Shown one piece after another: positions 34,354 to 43,959 of a DNA stretch of 43,959 nucleotides. A model generated the notes under the pieces. It was not told where the DNA came from and made no database searches. It saw only the letters and a list, made by a program, of their open reading frames with translations. Origin of the DNA: Tissierellia bacterium (GTDB lineage: Bacteria; Bacillota; Clostridia; Tissierellales; Tepidimicrobiaceae); contig JAAYEU010000083.1 in NCBI GenBank assembly GCA_012728595.1, positions 1 to 43,959 on the forward strand, read 5' to 3'. The position numbers and the translations under genes were made by a program. Within the stretch, counting starts at the first letter, position 1, and each line of letters starts with the position of its first letter.

Positions 34354-35697
34354 ATGGAAAGCTATTTCAAAATAAGATATATAAATAGAAGAAATCATGA
34401 AGAATTGGAAATGCCCCTGGAGAAAATGGTTGGCATATTATTGAGCTTGGAAATGGATACTAATTTTCATATAGAGGCTTTAAAGGCTCAGGCCATAGCA
34501 ATTAGGACAAACTTAGTAAAAAACCCTATTGTAGAAGGAGAAGGCATGATAGAAGGCTGGGAAAAGGATGATGAAAATAAGGGTAAAATAAAGAAAGCTG
34601 TAGACGATACCCAAGGCTTGGTAATTCTTTTTAATGACAAGCCTATAGATGCAAAGTACCACTTATCTTGCGGAGGGAGTACTGAAAACTCGGAAAATGT
34701 AGTAAACCATAGGATAGCCTATCTTCGGCGGGTTTTATGCGAGCATTGTAAGAACAATATCTACTGGAGAAGGGAAAAGGATTTTACCCTGGAGGATATG
34801 GAAAGGCTCTTGAAGGTTAAGTTCCCTAAAATGGATATAGGCACAGAATCTGAAATAATAGGCTTTATAGAGGATATTGAAAAGGACGAGCATGGAAGAG
34901 TAAAATCCCTCAGGGTAGCAGGAGAAAAAATTTCTGGCAAGGAATTGGCTAAACTATTGAATTTAAACTCTACCAGATATTCCATTTTTCCAACAGGAGT
35001 AAAGTTCATCACAAGGGGAAAAGGGCATGGAATGGGACTTTGCCAATATGGAGCAAATGTAATGGCCGAAATGGGCTATACCTATTTGGATATACTGAAA
35101 TATTATTTTACGGGCACTGAAGTAAGAAAACATATATTACCCAGTATAAAAAAACCTCTTTATGGGAAAACAATAATAATAGACCCGGGCCATGGGGGGG
35201 AAGATGAGGGATATAAGGGAGATACTACTGGACTTTTAGAAAAGGATTTAGCTCTTAAATTATCCTTAAGATTAAAAGCTGAGTTAACAGACTTGGGGAT
35301 GCAAGTCCATTTGACTAGGGAAGAGGATATTACCCTATCCATTACCGAAAGGATTGAAGAAGCCAATAGGATAAGATCCGATTTCTTTATAAGCATCCAT
35401 GCGGATTACTTTAACAGTTCCAGCTTAAAGGGTTGCGAAATATTCCACTTTAGAAAGGATTATAATAGCCAAAAATTAGGCTTCCATATACTGAGGAACT
35501 TAAAGGATAAGGATATTGTAACCAGAGGAGTAAAGGAGGGAAATTTTTATATTTTTAGGGGTGTCAGTACCAGTTCCCTCTTGATAGAAATTGGGTATTT
35601 ATCCAATCCAGACGAAGAGCAGAAATTTTTAGATGAAAGCTATTTGGAATCCATCGTTCAAGGAATAGTTGAAGGAATTATAGAATATTATAAATAA
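34354..35697 (+). CDS. SpoIID/LytB domain fused to N-acetylmuramoyl-L-alanine amidase (Amidase_3)
   Basis: N-terminal 'GILLSLEMDTNFHIEALKAQAIAIRTNLV...YHLSCGGSTENSENV...TRGKGHGMGLCQYGANVMAEMGYTYLDILKYYFTG' (SpoIID); C-terminal 'TIIIDPGHGGEDEGYKGDTTGLLEKDLALKLS...ISIHADYFNSS...LLIEIGYLSNPDEE' (Amidase_3). Confidence 0.92.
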   Translation: MESYFKIRYINRRNHEELEMPLEKMVGILLSLEMDTNFHIEALKAQAIAIRTNLVKNPIVEGEGMIEGWEKDDENKGKIKKAVDDTQGLVILFNDKPIDAKYHLSCGGSTENSENVVNHRIAYLRRVLCEHCKNNIYWRREKDFTLEDMERLLKVKFPKMDIGTESEIIGFIEDIEKDEHGRVKSLRVAGEKISGKELAKLLNLNSTRYSIFPTGVKFITRGKGHGMGLCQYGANVMAEMGYTYLDILKYYFTGTEVRKHILPSIKKPLYGKTIIIDPGHGGEDEGYKGDTTGLLEKDLALKLSLRLKAELTDLGMQVHLTREEDITLSITERIEEANRIRSDFFISIHADYFNSSSLKGCEIFHFRKDYNSQKLGFHILRNLKDKDIVTRGVKEGNFYIFRGVSTSSLLIEIGYLSNPDEEQKFLDESYLESIVQGIVEGIIEYYK

Positions 35698-35701
35698 AAG
35701 A

Positions 35702-35778
35702 TTGACAAACCATTCCTTTCATAGTATAATATTAATTTATTTGACAACATGTACAAATTATGATATAATTTGTACATG
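35702..35778 (+). promoter_or_regulatory. Tandem consensus SigA promoters upstream of veg; second overlaps a 31-bp palindrome
   Basis: P1 TTGACA-N17-TATAAT (35703-35730); P2 TTGACA 35741-35746 -N17- TATAAT 35764-35769; palindrome CATGTACAAATTAT-GAT-ATAATTTGTACATG 35748-35778. Confidence 0.8.
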
Positions 35779-35839
35779 AGTGTCCCTTACACTCCTTCTA
35801 GCCCCTGTTATAGGGAATAAGCAATGGAAGGTGGTTACT

Positions 35840-36109
35840 TTGTTAGAGAAGAATAGTTTAGCTAAAATTAGAAAGAACGTAGAGGATTGTGTCGGAAAAA
35901 GGGTAATACTGAAAGCCAATAAGGGAAGAAAGAAAACCACTATTAGAGAAGGTATTTTGGAAGAAGCGTATCCGAGTTTGTTTGTAGTAAAAATTTCTAA
36001 TCAATTTGATGCAGTAAGAAGAGTATCCTATACCTATTCAGACATACTGACAGAAACGGTGGAAGTCACAATTTGCGAAGATGATGATAGACAGATAAAA
36101 ATAAGTTAA
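35840..36109 (+). CDS. veg: Veg protein
   Basis: 'SLAKIRKNVEDCVGKRVILKANKGRKKTTIREGILEEAYPSLFVVKISNQFDAVRRVSYTYSDILTETVEV'; TTG start after ggaaggtgg. Confidence 0.9.
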   Translation: MLEKNSLAKIRKNVEDCVGKRVILKANKGRKKTTIREGILEEAYPSLFVVKISNQFDAVRRVSYTYSDILTETVEVTICEDDDRQIKIS

Positions 36110-36139
36110 AAAAACAAGACCGCGGTCTTGTTTTTTTAA
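36107..36139. terminator. Rho-independent terminator
   Basis: aaaaaacaagaccgcggtcttgttttttt, perfect hairpin. Confidence 0.88.
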
Positions 36140-36153
36140 TGCCCATTTCTGTC

Positions 36154-37563
36154 TTATACTTCGAAGAAATATCTGACATTGGATTTGGGAATTTTATTGG
36201 CGATTAACTTTCCAATATCTATTGCCATTTTAAAGGATTCATCATCCTGATAGGTTATGAAGAAATACCATTTTTCAAGGGTTACAATCCTGTAACGGTA
36301 TATACAGGAATCTAAAAAGGTATGTAAAACGTCCTTGTAGGAGTTTGTGTCTAAGAATTGACAATCCAACTTAATATTAATCTGAAAATCAGACGTTTCG
36401 CTGAAATTCACCAATAAATCGATATTTTGCCAGTTGAAGTAGCATTTGCCATTCTTGGTCTTAAAGTTGTTTGCATTTAGCACATTGACCACAGCACCCC
36501 TTGGGGGAGGTTGTGGAGTTATCTTGTCGAACTTATATAGGTATTTCATCTTAACGAAGTTATCAAATAAGGAGGTAGTCTTCCAAAGGTCATCTTGGGC
36601 GTAATCGGGTAGCATGACTTCCTTAATATAGTCCTCAATTATATGGGATATGCTGGATAGTTCCAGTTCCTTAGAATCGAATTCCGACTCCATATAGGCC
36701 AAGCATCTTTTCTTATGCTCCAAGGGATTTACCCCATACCACCGTCGAAAATGTTTGTAATAATATTTTACGTCTGAAAAGCCACACTTCTCCGCTATGG
36801 CCGATAAGCTCATGTTGGTAGTTAGAAGTAGAAATTCAGATTTTAGGGTCCTTTCATAATTTAGCCTTTCATTGAAACTAAAATGGCTTAAATTCTTCCA
36901 AAGGTGGGAGAAGTAATTTTTGGTTATGAATTCCTGTTTTGCTATATCGTCTAGTGTAATTCTTTCATGATAATGCTCATCTATGTACTTGACTATCCTA
37001 TGGTACCTGTCCAACTGCAGGGGACTGATAAAATCATTGCTTTTTTTTAAGAATTGCAGCCAATTAAACTCTTGTACCATTGATGCTACCAGCTGATACA
37101 CCGAATCCAGGGTCAATTCTTTAGGATATTGGTCTTCATTCATCAGATCGGTAAGCACACTTACCAATAGGGTTCTAAATCTGGTCTTATATCCTTTTCT
37201 TATAGGGTCATCAAAATTATCGCTTTCAATCTTAATATTGCCTTCAGAATACATATTGTTTCTAAAGAACATATACTTAATGTATTCAAAGTACTGTTCA
37301 AAATAGTTAAGATCGATGTGGATAATGGCTATTATGGATTCTGCTTCGCTCCTTATGGAATGGATGGTTTTATTGTTTATAAACCAGAAATCCCCTTCTT
37401 TGACCAAAATGTGTTCAAAGTTGGCAGTTACCTCAACGGAGCCTTTGATGGGCATCAAGATTTCTGTTACGTCTTCATGCCAGTGGATGGGATACTTCTT
37501 AAGGGATTGAATAGTAACGGTAAAGGGCATATGGTCTTTGAACTGGATAATTTCTTTTTTCAT
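36154..37563 (-). CDS. AraC-family regulator with N-terminal cupin and C-terminal extension
   Basis: Cupin 'YPIHWHEDVTEILMPIKGSVEVTANFEHILVKEGDFWFINNKTIHSI'; HTH 'ITLDDIAKQEFITKNYFSHLWKNLSHFSFNERLNYERTLKSEFLLLTTNMSLSAIAEKCGFSDVKYYYKHFRRWYGVNPLEHKK'; start ATG 37563. Confidence 0.92.
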   Translation of the reverse strand: MKKEIIQFKDHMPFTVTIQSLKKYPIHWHEDVTEILMPIKGSVEVTANFEHILVKEGDFWFINNKTIHSIRSEAESIIAIIHIDLNYFEQYFEYIKYMFFRNNMYSEGNIKIESDNFDDPIRKGYKTRFRTLLVSVLTDLMNEDQYPKELTLDSVYQLVASMVQEFNWLQFLKKSNDFISPLQLDRYHRIVKYIDEHYHERITLDDIAKQEFITKNYFSHLWKNLSHFSFNERLNYERTLKSEFLLLTTNMSLSAIAEKCGFSDVKYYYKHFRRWYGVNPLEHKKRCLAYMESEFDSKELELSSISHIIEDYIKEVMLPDYAQDDLWKTTSLFDNFVKMKYLYKFDKITPQPPPRGAVVNVLNANNFKTKNGKCYFNWQNIDLLVNFSETSDFQINIKLDCQFLDTNSYKDVLHTFLDSCIYRYRIVTLEKWYFFITYQDDESFKMAIDIGKLIANKIPKSNVRYFFEV

Positions 37564-37948
37564 CTCTTCACCTTCCCTATCCCCTCCATTATAACATATT
37601 AAAGGAATTCTGGCTAAAATGAAAAAAATCCGACATAAGTCGGATTTTAATAGGGAAATGAGCAAGCTTTTTTGCTCATACGGGGAAGAAAGATCTTTTG
37701 GAAGTCTTCATCTATAATTATATGTCGAAATTTACCCAAATGTAAATAGGACTATAGAAGGATAATAATCCAAGAATATCCAATATGTGACTAGATAAGT
37801 AAAGATCTTAAGGGGAAAGTCTAATTATAGTACTTTATGTCTAATTTTCATTCCCCTATAGCTACTTAATTTTATTCATCTTTTTGGACATTAACTCATA
37901 TACTTTTTCATAGGATGTATAAAGGAGTTTAATAGGGGAGGTTAGAAT

Positions 37949-39490
37949 ATGGAAATAATCAAGGATACCCTAAAAGTAGAAGAACAGAAGGGGTTTGAAG
38001 AGATAGAATCATTAATTGAAACGGAAATCTACCTAGACCAAACCAAGGCAGAAGTAGGCGAGATTCTTTGGACCGATGGAAAGGTGGAAATACTAAGTAC
38101 CAAGATAATAGCGGATAAGATATTGGTTAACGGCTTGTTAAAGATCAAGGTAATATATAGATCTAAAGAAGAAGAGTTAAACATATATAGCTTGGAGACC
38201 AATAGGGATTTTAGAGAGGAAATAGAAATAGAGGGAATAAAGGAAACCATGATAGGAGAGGTAAAAGCCAATTTAGAATACATAGAATACCAGTTGGAGG
38301 ATGAAAGGAAGATTTCACTAGTAGCTCTGGTAAAGTTGTCAGGCAAAGTTGAAGAGACTAATATGGTGGAGATAATTGAAGGGCTATCAGGGGCCGACAA
38401 TCTCCAACTACTAAAGGAAAAAATCAAGTATAACGATGTATTAATGAGGGATGAATCCTACGCCTTAATAAAGGAGGCCTTTGAAATCGGAGAAGCTCAA
38501 CCGGAAATAGAGGAAATTCTAAAATTAGACCTACACCCCTATGAAAAGGAGTACAGCATTTCAGCAGATAGGATAATAGTGTCTGGAATAGTGGAATGTT
38601 CAATCATCTATTTTGGAGACAACAAGCTAAATTCAATAAAGCGAGAAATTCCCTTCACCCATTTCATAGAGCTAGCTGATATTCAATACGATTCAAAATG
38701 CCAGTTGAACATGGAAGTGGTAAGCGGTGAATATGAAATAAGGGAAAATCTAGAGGGCAGTTTAAAGATTATAGACCTAGAGCTTAAGGTAAAGATAAAT
38801 TCTAAGGTATATAATCAAAAGGAAAAAGAGGTTATAATCGATGCCTACTCTACCAATAGGAAGGTAAATCTACAGGCAGAAGAGATAAGGATAATGGAAA
38901 ATATAAAAGATATTGTCAATAGGGAAAATATTTCTAAGGAGATAGCTGGAGACTTTTTCAAGGAGATATACTTAATAGAGTCCAATTCCACCATAATTGA
39001 CAGCCAATATGTAGAGGATAAGGTGCTGGTAGAAGGGATATTAAGCCTCAATATCTACTATTTGGATAACATTGAGGAGGATATTAAGACGGTTAAGGAG
39101 GAAATACCCTTCAAATCCTATATTACTGCTGAAGGGCTGGATAGCCATGTAATTATAAATACCGAAACTAGCCTAGAGGAGTTAAATTATAGCTTAAGGG
39201 ACAATATACTCCATATAGATGGAACCATTAAGAACCATGTATTTATAAATAGGGAAAGAAGGATTAATATAATAACTGAAATTGAGGAGACAGATGAGAT
39301 AATAGATAAGAAAAATAGGCCTAGCATAATAATATATATGGTGCAAAAAGATGATATCCTGTGGGATATAGCCAAGCGCTATAATACCACCGTAGAGGAG
39401 ATAATAGAATCCAACAACATACTCTCTCCAACAAGCCTAATGCCAGGGGAAAAGATAATCATAGAAAAGAAAGTTGAAATGGAATTCTAG
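37949..39490 (+). CDS. sipL: DUF3794 (SPOCS)/LysM protein, SipL-like spore morphogenesis protein
   Basis: Repeated SPOCS-like segments and C-terminal LysM 'YMVQKDDILWDIAKRYNTTVEEIIESNNILSPTSLMPGEKIIIEK'; adjacent to ispE. Confidence 0.85.
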   Translation: MEIIKDTLKVEEQKGFEEIESLIETEIYLDQTKAEVGEILWTDGKVEILSTKIIADKILVNGLLKIKVIYRSKEEELNIYSLETNRDFREEIEIEGIKETMIGEVKANLEYIEYQLEDERKISLVALVKLSGKVEETNMVEIIEGLSGADNLQLLKEKIKYNDVLMRDESYALIKEAFEIGEAQPEIEEILKLDLHPYEKEYSISADRIIVSGIVECSIIYFGDNKLNSIKREIPFTHFIELADIQYDSKCQLNMEVVSGEYEIRENLEGSLKIIDLELKVKINSKVYNQKEKEVIIDAYSTNRKVNLQAEEIRIMENIKDIVNRENISKEIAGDFFKEIYLIESNSTIIDSQYVEDKVLVEGILSLNIYYLDNIEEDIKTVKEEIPFKSYITAEGLDSHVIINTETSLEELNYSLRDNILHIDGTIKNHVFINRERRINIITEIEETDEIIDKKNRPSIIIYMVQKDDILWDIAKRYNTTVEEIIESNNILSPTSLMPGEKIIIEKKVEMEF

Positions 39491-39553
39491 TAGTAAATTG
39501 GCTTTTATGGTATAATTTATCCGTTAGTTTACTTAACTTAAAGGAGAATAAAA

Positions 39554-40405
39554 ATGGATGAAATAGTACTAGATTCATATGCTAAAATCAATTTAGCCTT
39601 AGATATCCTATATAAAAGAGACGACGGATACCATGAACTCAATACCATAATGCAGCAGATAGATTTAAAGGATAGGATAATAATAAGAAATAGGAATAAG
39701 GGAATCCATATCCAGTGTGATAATAAAGATGTGCCCTTGGATGAGAATAACTTAGTCTATAAGGCCTGGGAAAAGATTAAGGAAAAGACGGGGATTAATA
39801 GGGGGATACAAATAACAATAGAGAAGAAAATCCCTGTGGCTGCTGGTTTAGCTGGGGGTAGTAGCAATGGAGGGGCAGTCCTTAAAGGCTTAAATCTACT
39901 ATGGGATTTAAAGCTTTCAGATGAGGAATTGATGGCCATAGGAAAGGAAATTGGGGCCGATGTCCCCTTCACCATAATGGGTGGCACCGCCTGGGCTAAG
40001 GGCATAGGGGAAAGGCTTACAAGGCTCAATAGCTTCTCAGGAAAGATGGTGCTTTTAGCCAATATGGGCATACCCGTTTCTACTGAATGGGTATATAAGA
40101 ATATGGATTTAAAGTCCATTAATAAAAGGGTTGATATTGAAAGCTTAATAAGATATATGGAAGAAGATGACTTGCTTAGCCTTGCAAAAAACATGGAAAA
40201 TGTGATGGAAGCAGTGGTCATAGAAAAATATCCTCAGATAGAAAGGATTAAGGAGGATATGATTAAATTTGGGGCCTTAGGAAGCTTAATGAGCGGTAGC
40301 GGACCTACCGTCTTTGGGCTCTTTGACGATGAGGAAAAACTTCATAGGTGTAAAAGGGAGTTGGAGAAAAAAATTCCCAATGTTCTGGTAGCCAAAACCA
40401 TTTAA
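39554..40405 (+). CDS. ispE: 4-diphosphocytidyl-2-C-methyl-D-erythritol kinase
   Basis: 'SYAKINLALDILYKRDDGYHELNTIMQQIDLKD', 'KKIPVAAGLAGGSSNGGAVLKGLN', 'GSLMSGSGPTVFGLF'. Confidence 0.96.
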   Translation: MDEIVLDSYAKINLALDILYKRDDGYHELNTIMQQIDLKDRIIIRNRNKGIHIQCDNKDVPLDENNLVYKAWEKIKEKTGINRGIQITIEKKIPVAAGLAGGSSNGGAVLKGLNLLWDLKLSDEELMAIGKEIGADVPFTIMGGTAWAKGIGERLTRLNSFSGKMVLLANMGIPVSTEWVYKNMDLKSINKRVDIESLIRYMEEDDLLSLAKNMENVMEAVVIEKYPQIERIKEDMIKFGALGSLMSGSGPTVFGLFDDEEKLHRCKRELEKKIPNVLVAKTI

Positions 40406-40458
40406 TGGCGTATAATAAACCCACTTTCTGTTAATTATATTAACAGGGGGTGGGTTTT

Positions 40459-40665
40459 TTGAATAGGACTATACCCGTTTTTAAAAATTCATTTGGAAAT
40501 TACACCATAATACTCTTTATTTTAGTTGCCCTATTTTCCCTTATAGTAGATGGTCCAAAGTATAATAAAAAGGGATTCGTTAAGGAATATAGGATAGTTA
40601 GAATCATATCCTACCTATATATAAGCCTTGGAATAATAATATTCGTATTTTTACGCTTGGTGTAG
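40459..40665 (+). CDS. Small two-TM protein upstream of the gerA operon (CLC_0170-like)
   Basis: TTG start after acaggggg; two TM segments separated by 'VDGPKYNKKGFVKEYRIVR'. Confidence 0.65.
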   Translation: MNRTIPVFKNSFGNYTIILFILVALFSLIVDGPKYNKKGFVKEYRIVRIISYLYISLGIIIFVFLRLV

Positions 40666-40674
40666 GAGGAGAAT

Positions 40675-42180
40675 ATGGAAGAGCTTTCTAAAGACTTAAA
40701 TACCAACTTACAAATGTTAGAGGAGATTTTTAAGGATGTAGACGACTTGGTATTCCGCCTGGTAGAGTTAGGGGAATCTAAAACCAAGGCGTGTTTTGTA
40801 TTTATAGATGAACTGATAGATGGGGCCAGATTAAGTGAATATGCAATTCAGGCGGTTCTTATTGACGATAAGAAAGACTTCAATTTAAAACTATTTACAT
40901 CCAACTTAATAAAGAATTTAGCCAATAGGGAAATTACCATATCGGAGGTAAAAGAGGAAGAGGATTTAGGGAATATAATAGATGCCATCTTATCAGGGCA
41001 GACGGTACTTTTTGTTGAAAAAGAAAAAAAGGCCCTTCTATTGGAGACGAGAGGGTTTCCTACTAGGGGTATAAGTGAGCCTGAGTCGGAAACGGTAGTT
41101 AGAGGCCCTAGGGATGGCTTTGGAGAAAACCTAAAGATGAATATGGCCCTGGTTCGCCGGCGTATTAGGGACCCTAAATTAAAGGTGAAGATGAAGAAGG
41201 TAGGAAGAAGGTCTAAGACGGATATTGCCATAATGTACATTGAGGATATTATAAATGAAAACATATTAGAGGAAGTCAATAAAAGGATTGAACAGATAGA
41301 TATAGATGCAATCCTTGATAGCTCCACACTGGAGTTTCTAATAGAGGATAATTATCTTTCCCCCTTCCCTCAGATAGAAGTTACGGAAAGGCCAGACACT
41401 GTAGCAGCTTCCATTTATGAAGGAAGGGTGGGTATCTTAGTCGATAATACCCCCTTTGCCCTAATAGCTCCAGTTACTATTGGTGCCATAATGCAGGCAG
41501 CAGAAGACCATTATAGCAGATGGACTATCACATCCTTTATAAGGCTTTTAAGGATTTTTGCCGTCTTTTTAGCAGCCTTGGCCCCTGCCTTTTACATAGC
41601 CATGACATCCTTCCATCCAGGATTAATACCTACAAGGCTAACCTATTATCTAGGAGCTAGTAGGATTAATGTGCCCTTTCCTGCAGTGGTAGAGGCCTTT
41701 TTAATGGAGATAACTATAGAGGTATTAAGGGAGTCGGGTACTAGATTAGCAGGACCAATAGGTTCTACCATAGGGATAGTAGGCGGATTGATAATAGGTC
41801 AGGCATCAGTAGAAGCCGGTATAGTAAGCCCTCTTATGATAATCATAGTAGCTATAACCACCATATCGGTTTTTGCCCTACCTAACTATGAATGGGCTTC
41901 AGGTTTTAGATTCATAAGGTTTGCATATATGATTTTAGCGGCCATATTTGGTTTATATGGAATAATGTTAGGAATTGTGGTCCTATTCGTCCATTTAGCT
42001 AAGATGGAAAGCTTTGGGATACCCTATACAGCCCCCTATTCTGGTTTAGGCCTTAGAGAAGGGGATTTAAAGGATACCTTAATAAGGGCACCCCTACAGA
42101 AATTAAAATACAGACCTAGGTTTACACTTCCTAAAGATAAGAAAAGGATGGGAGATATAAAGAATGGAAAAGAAGAATAG
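40675..42180 (+). CDS. Spore germination protein, GerA family A subunit
   Basis: 'VRGPRDGFGENLKMNMALVRRRIRDPKLKVK', 'PFPQIEVTERPDTVAASIYEGRVGILVDNTPFALIAPVTI'. Confidence 0.95.
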   Translation: MEELSKDLNTNLQMLEEIFKDVDDLVFRLVELGESKTKACFVFIDELIDGARLSEYAIQAVLIDDKKDFNLKLFTSNLIKNLANREITISEVKEEEDLGNIIDAILSGQTVLFVEKEKKALLLETRGFPTRGISEPESETVVRGPRDGFGENLKMNMALVRRRIRDPKLKVKMKKVGRRSKTDIAIMYIEDIINENILEEVNKRIEQIDIDAILDSSTLEFLIEDNYLSPFPQIEVTERPDTVAASIYEGRVGILVDNTPFALIAPVTIGAIMQAAEDHYSRWTITSFIRLLRIFAVFLAALAPAFYIAMTSFHPGLIPTRLTYYLGASRINVPFPAVVEAFLMEITIEVLRESGTRLAGPIGSTIGIVGGLIIGQASVEAGIVSPLMIIIVAITTISVFALPNYEWASGFRFIRFAYMILAAIFGLYGIMLGIVVLFVHLAKMESFGIPYTAPYSGLGLREGDLKDTLIRAPLQKLKYRPRFTLPKDKKRMGDIKNGKEE

Positions 42181-43258
42181 AATATCTAATCAACAGTTAA
42201 AGGCCTTATTGGTTACTACCGTAATTGGGATAGGAATATTATCCTTACCTAGTGAAGTGGCTGTAGCCTTAAACAACGATGGCTGGATTGCCATTCTCAT
42301 AGGTGGCTTAATCCCTGTACCCTTCATAATGATTATGGATAGGCTGTTTAAAATGTATCCTAAGAAATCCTATTTTCAAATAACTAAAGAGGTAATGAGT
42401 CCTTTTGTAGCCTATATTTTTTTTATAGTGTTTTTTATCTATACCATAGTTGTAATAGGCTATATCCATAGGGTATTTGCAGAGGTGATAAAGGCCTATT
42501 TATTGGAAAATACCCCTATAAAGGTAATACTCATAACCATGCTAGTGGCCGTCTCCTATGCAGCCCGATCCAGGCTTGAGGTTCTAGCTAGGGTGGCAGT
42601 AATGATATACCCCATAATATTGGGTTTCCCTATTTTTCTATTGGTAGTCAATCTGCCAAACTTAGACTATACCAACATACTTCCTATTTTTCAATTAGAT
42701 ATAAAACAGATACCCAACGGGATATTCACAGCCTATTTCGCCTACCTTGGATTTGAGATCACAACATTGGCCTTCAATATCACAGAAGACAATACTAAAT
42801 CTGTAAAATACACCTTAAGAGGCTTGTTTACTGTAATAGGAGTATATTTAATCGTATTCTTTGTAACCCTATCTCAATATGGGGTATTTCAGCTTAAAAG
42901 AGGGATATGGCCTTCCATAGACGTCATTAAAGAAGTGGATCTACCAGGATACTTTGTAGAAAATCTAGATGGAATAGTATTGGCCATCTGGGTATTGGTG
43001 GTTTACAGTAGCTTGGGCCCCTTTTTTCATACTTCTGGAATCATATTAAAGGAGATATTTAATACCAAAACCCATGAAGTATTTATCCCCTTTTTAATAC
43101 CCATTACATTTGTAATTTCAATAATACCAGATAACTTAGTCGTAGTTACTAAAGTTATGGCTAGGATTTTAGAGTATCTAGCTTTTATTGTAAGCATTAT
43201 ACTACCTGTTGTTATATTTATAGTAGCCTATATTAAAAAGAGGAGGGTAAAGACATGA
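42164..43258 (+). CDS. Spore germination permease, GerB family
   Basis: About 10 TM 'RISNQQLKALLVTTVIGIGILSLPSEVA'; start overlaps the A subunit by 17 nt. Confidence 0.93.
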   Translation: MEKKNRISNQQLKALLVTTVIGIGILSLPSEVAVALNNDGWIAILIGGLIPVPFIMIMDRLFKMYPKKSYFQITKEVMSPFVAYIFFIVFFIYTIVVIGYIHRVFAEVIKAYLLENTPIKVILITMLVAVSYAARSRLEVLARVAVMIYPIILGFPIFLLVVNLPNLDYTNILPIFQLDIKQIPNGIFTAYFAYLGFEITTLAFNITEDNTKSVKYTLRGLFTVIGVYLIVFFVTLSQYGVFQLKRGIWPSIDVIKEVDLPGYFVENLDGIVLAIWVLVVYSSLGPFFHTSGIILKEIFNTKTHEVFIPFLIPITFVISIIPDNLVVVTKVMARILEYLAFIVSIILPVVIFIVAYIKKRRVKT

Positions 43259-43959
43259 AAAAAAAGATAATCATTGTTGGGTTACTCTCCCTTATATTTT
43301 TATCTGGATGTTGGGATAAGGTTGAAATAGATCAGAGGATATTCGTATCCACTATAGGGGTAGATCTCCATGAGGAAAGTGGTATGAAAAAATACATGGT
43401 AACCTATGAATATCCCAATATTAATGCCATTGGTAAAAATGCTACCGAGGACCAAAAGGTCTATGTTCATTCTACTCCTGCCAGCAGCATATTCCAAGCG
43501 GGAAGGGAATTAAGTACCCAGGTCCCTTTTCCCTTTTACTATAAACACCTGAAGGTCTTAATCCTAGGAGAGAAATTATTAAATGAGGAAAAAATGGTTC
43601 GTCAAGTAATAGATGAGTTAAATAGGGATACTAAGGTAAATAAAAATATTCAGATTTTAGCAGCAGAAGGAAAGGTTAGCGATATTATAAATGCAAATGT
43701 TATACGGGCACAGACTACAGATGGAGTCCTGTATTCTACCGTTAAGAACAATAGAACTTCTGGGAAATACACAGCCCAAACTTTAACAGGCCTTATCTCA
43801 GCACTGGATTTTGCCGGAGCAACTGTAATCCCTAGGGTTACAGTGGAAGGCGATAGGTATTCAGTTTCTGGAGGATGTTTATTAAAAAATTATAAACATG
43901 TAGCCTGGCTGGATGAAAAGGAAAATAGGGGCCTTAGCTTTGTAAGAGGACAAGTGGAA
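43255..43959 (+). CDS. Ger(x)C family spore germination lipoprotein (partial, runs off the window)
   Basis: MKKKIIIVGLLSLIFLSGCWDKVEIDQRIFVSTIGVDLHEESG... lipobox LSGC; ATGA overlap with the B subunit; no stop before the window end. Missing from the ORF track. Confidence 0.93.
   Translation, partial: MKKKIIIVGLLSLIFLSGCWDKVEIDQRIFVSTIGVDLHEESGMKKYMVTYEYPNINAIGKNATEDQKVYVHSTPASSIFQAGRELSTQVPFPFYYKHLKVLILGEKLLNEEKMVRQVIDELNRDTKVNKNIQILAAEGKVSDIINANVIRAQTTDGVLYSTVKNNRTSGKYTAQTLTGLISALDFAGATVIPRVTVEGDRYSVSGGCLLKNYKHVAWLDEKENRGLSFVRGQVE

Overview
The window is 43.96 kb of a low-GC, endospore-forming Firmicute chromosome (Clostridia/Tissierellia-like by gene content and order; inference, no search was run). 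It is mostly ordinary housekeeping and sporulation sequence: cwlD, spoVB-like, mrp, bofA, ctc/rplY, an AmmeMemoRadiSam pair, gin, an Orn/Lys/Arg decarboxylase, tmk, two darA-like genes, holB, ricT, a ferredoxin, rsmI, abrB, nurA-herA, spmA-spmB, a yabE-like gene, a T-box with metG, tatD, rnmV, rsmA, an ArsR regulator, comFB, a glutaredoxin-like gene, mgtE, a SpoIID-amidase fusion, veg, an AraC regulator, a sipL-like gene, ispE and a gerA operon that runs off the right edge. I see no CRISPR array, transposase, prophage module, tRNA or rRNA. The main points for a second look are: (1) two genes readable only through an in-frame TGA, matching a CC/Se-motif selenoprotein and a HesB-like selenoprotein; (2) a 17-bp ATACCC-N5-GGGTAT dyad in the promoters of the glutaredoxin-like gene and the HesB-like selenoprotein, with a degenerate copy at the other selenoprotein; (3) two oppositely oriented ~190-200 bp structured inverted-repeat elements with compensatory arm changes and a conserved asymmetric internal loop; (4) an mgtE leader with an 11-codon uORF and two mutually exclusive hairpins, one covering the mgtE Shine-Dalgarno; (5) perfect palindromes on the mrp and veg promoters. 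All family assignments come from reading the translations by eye.
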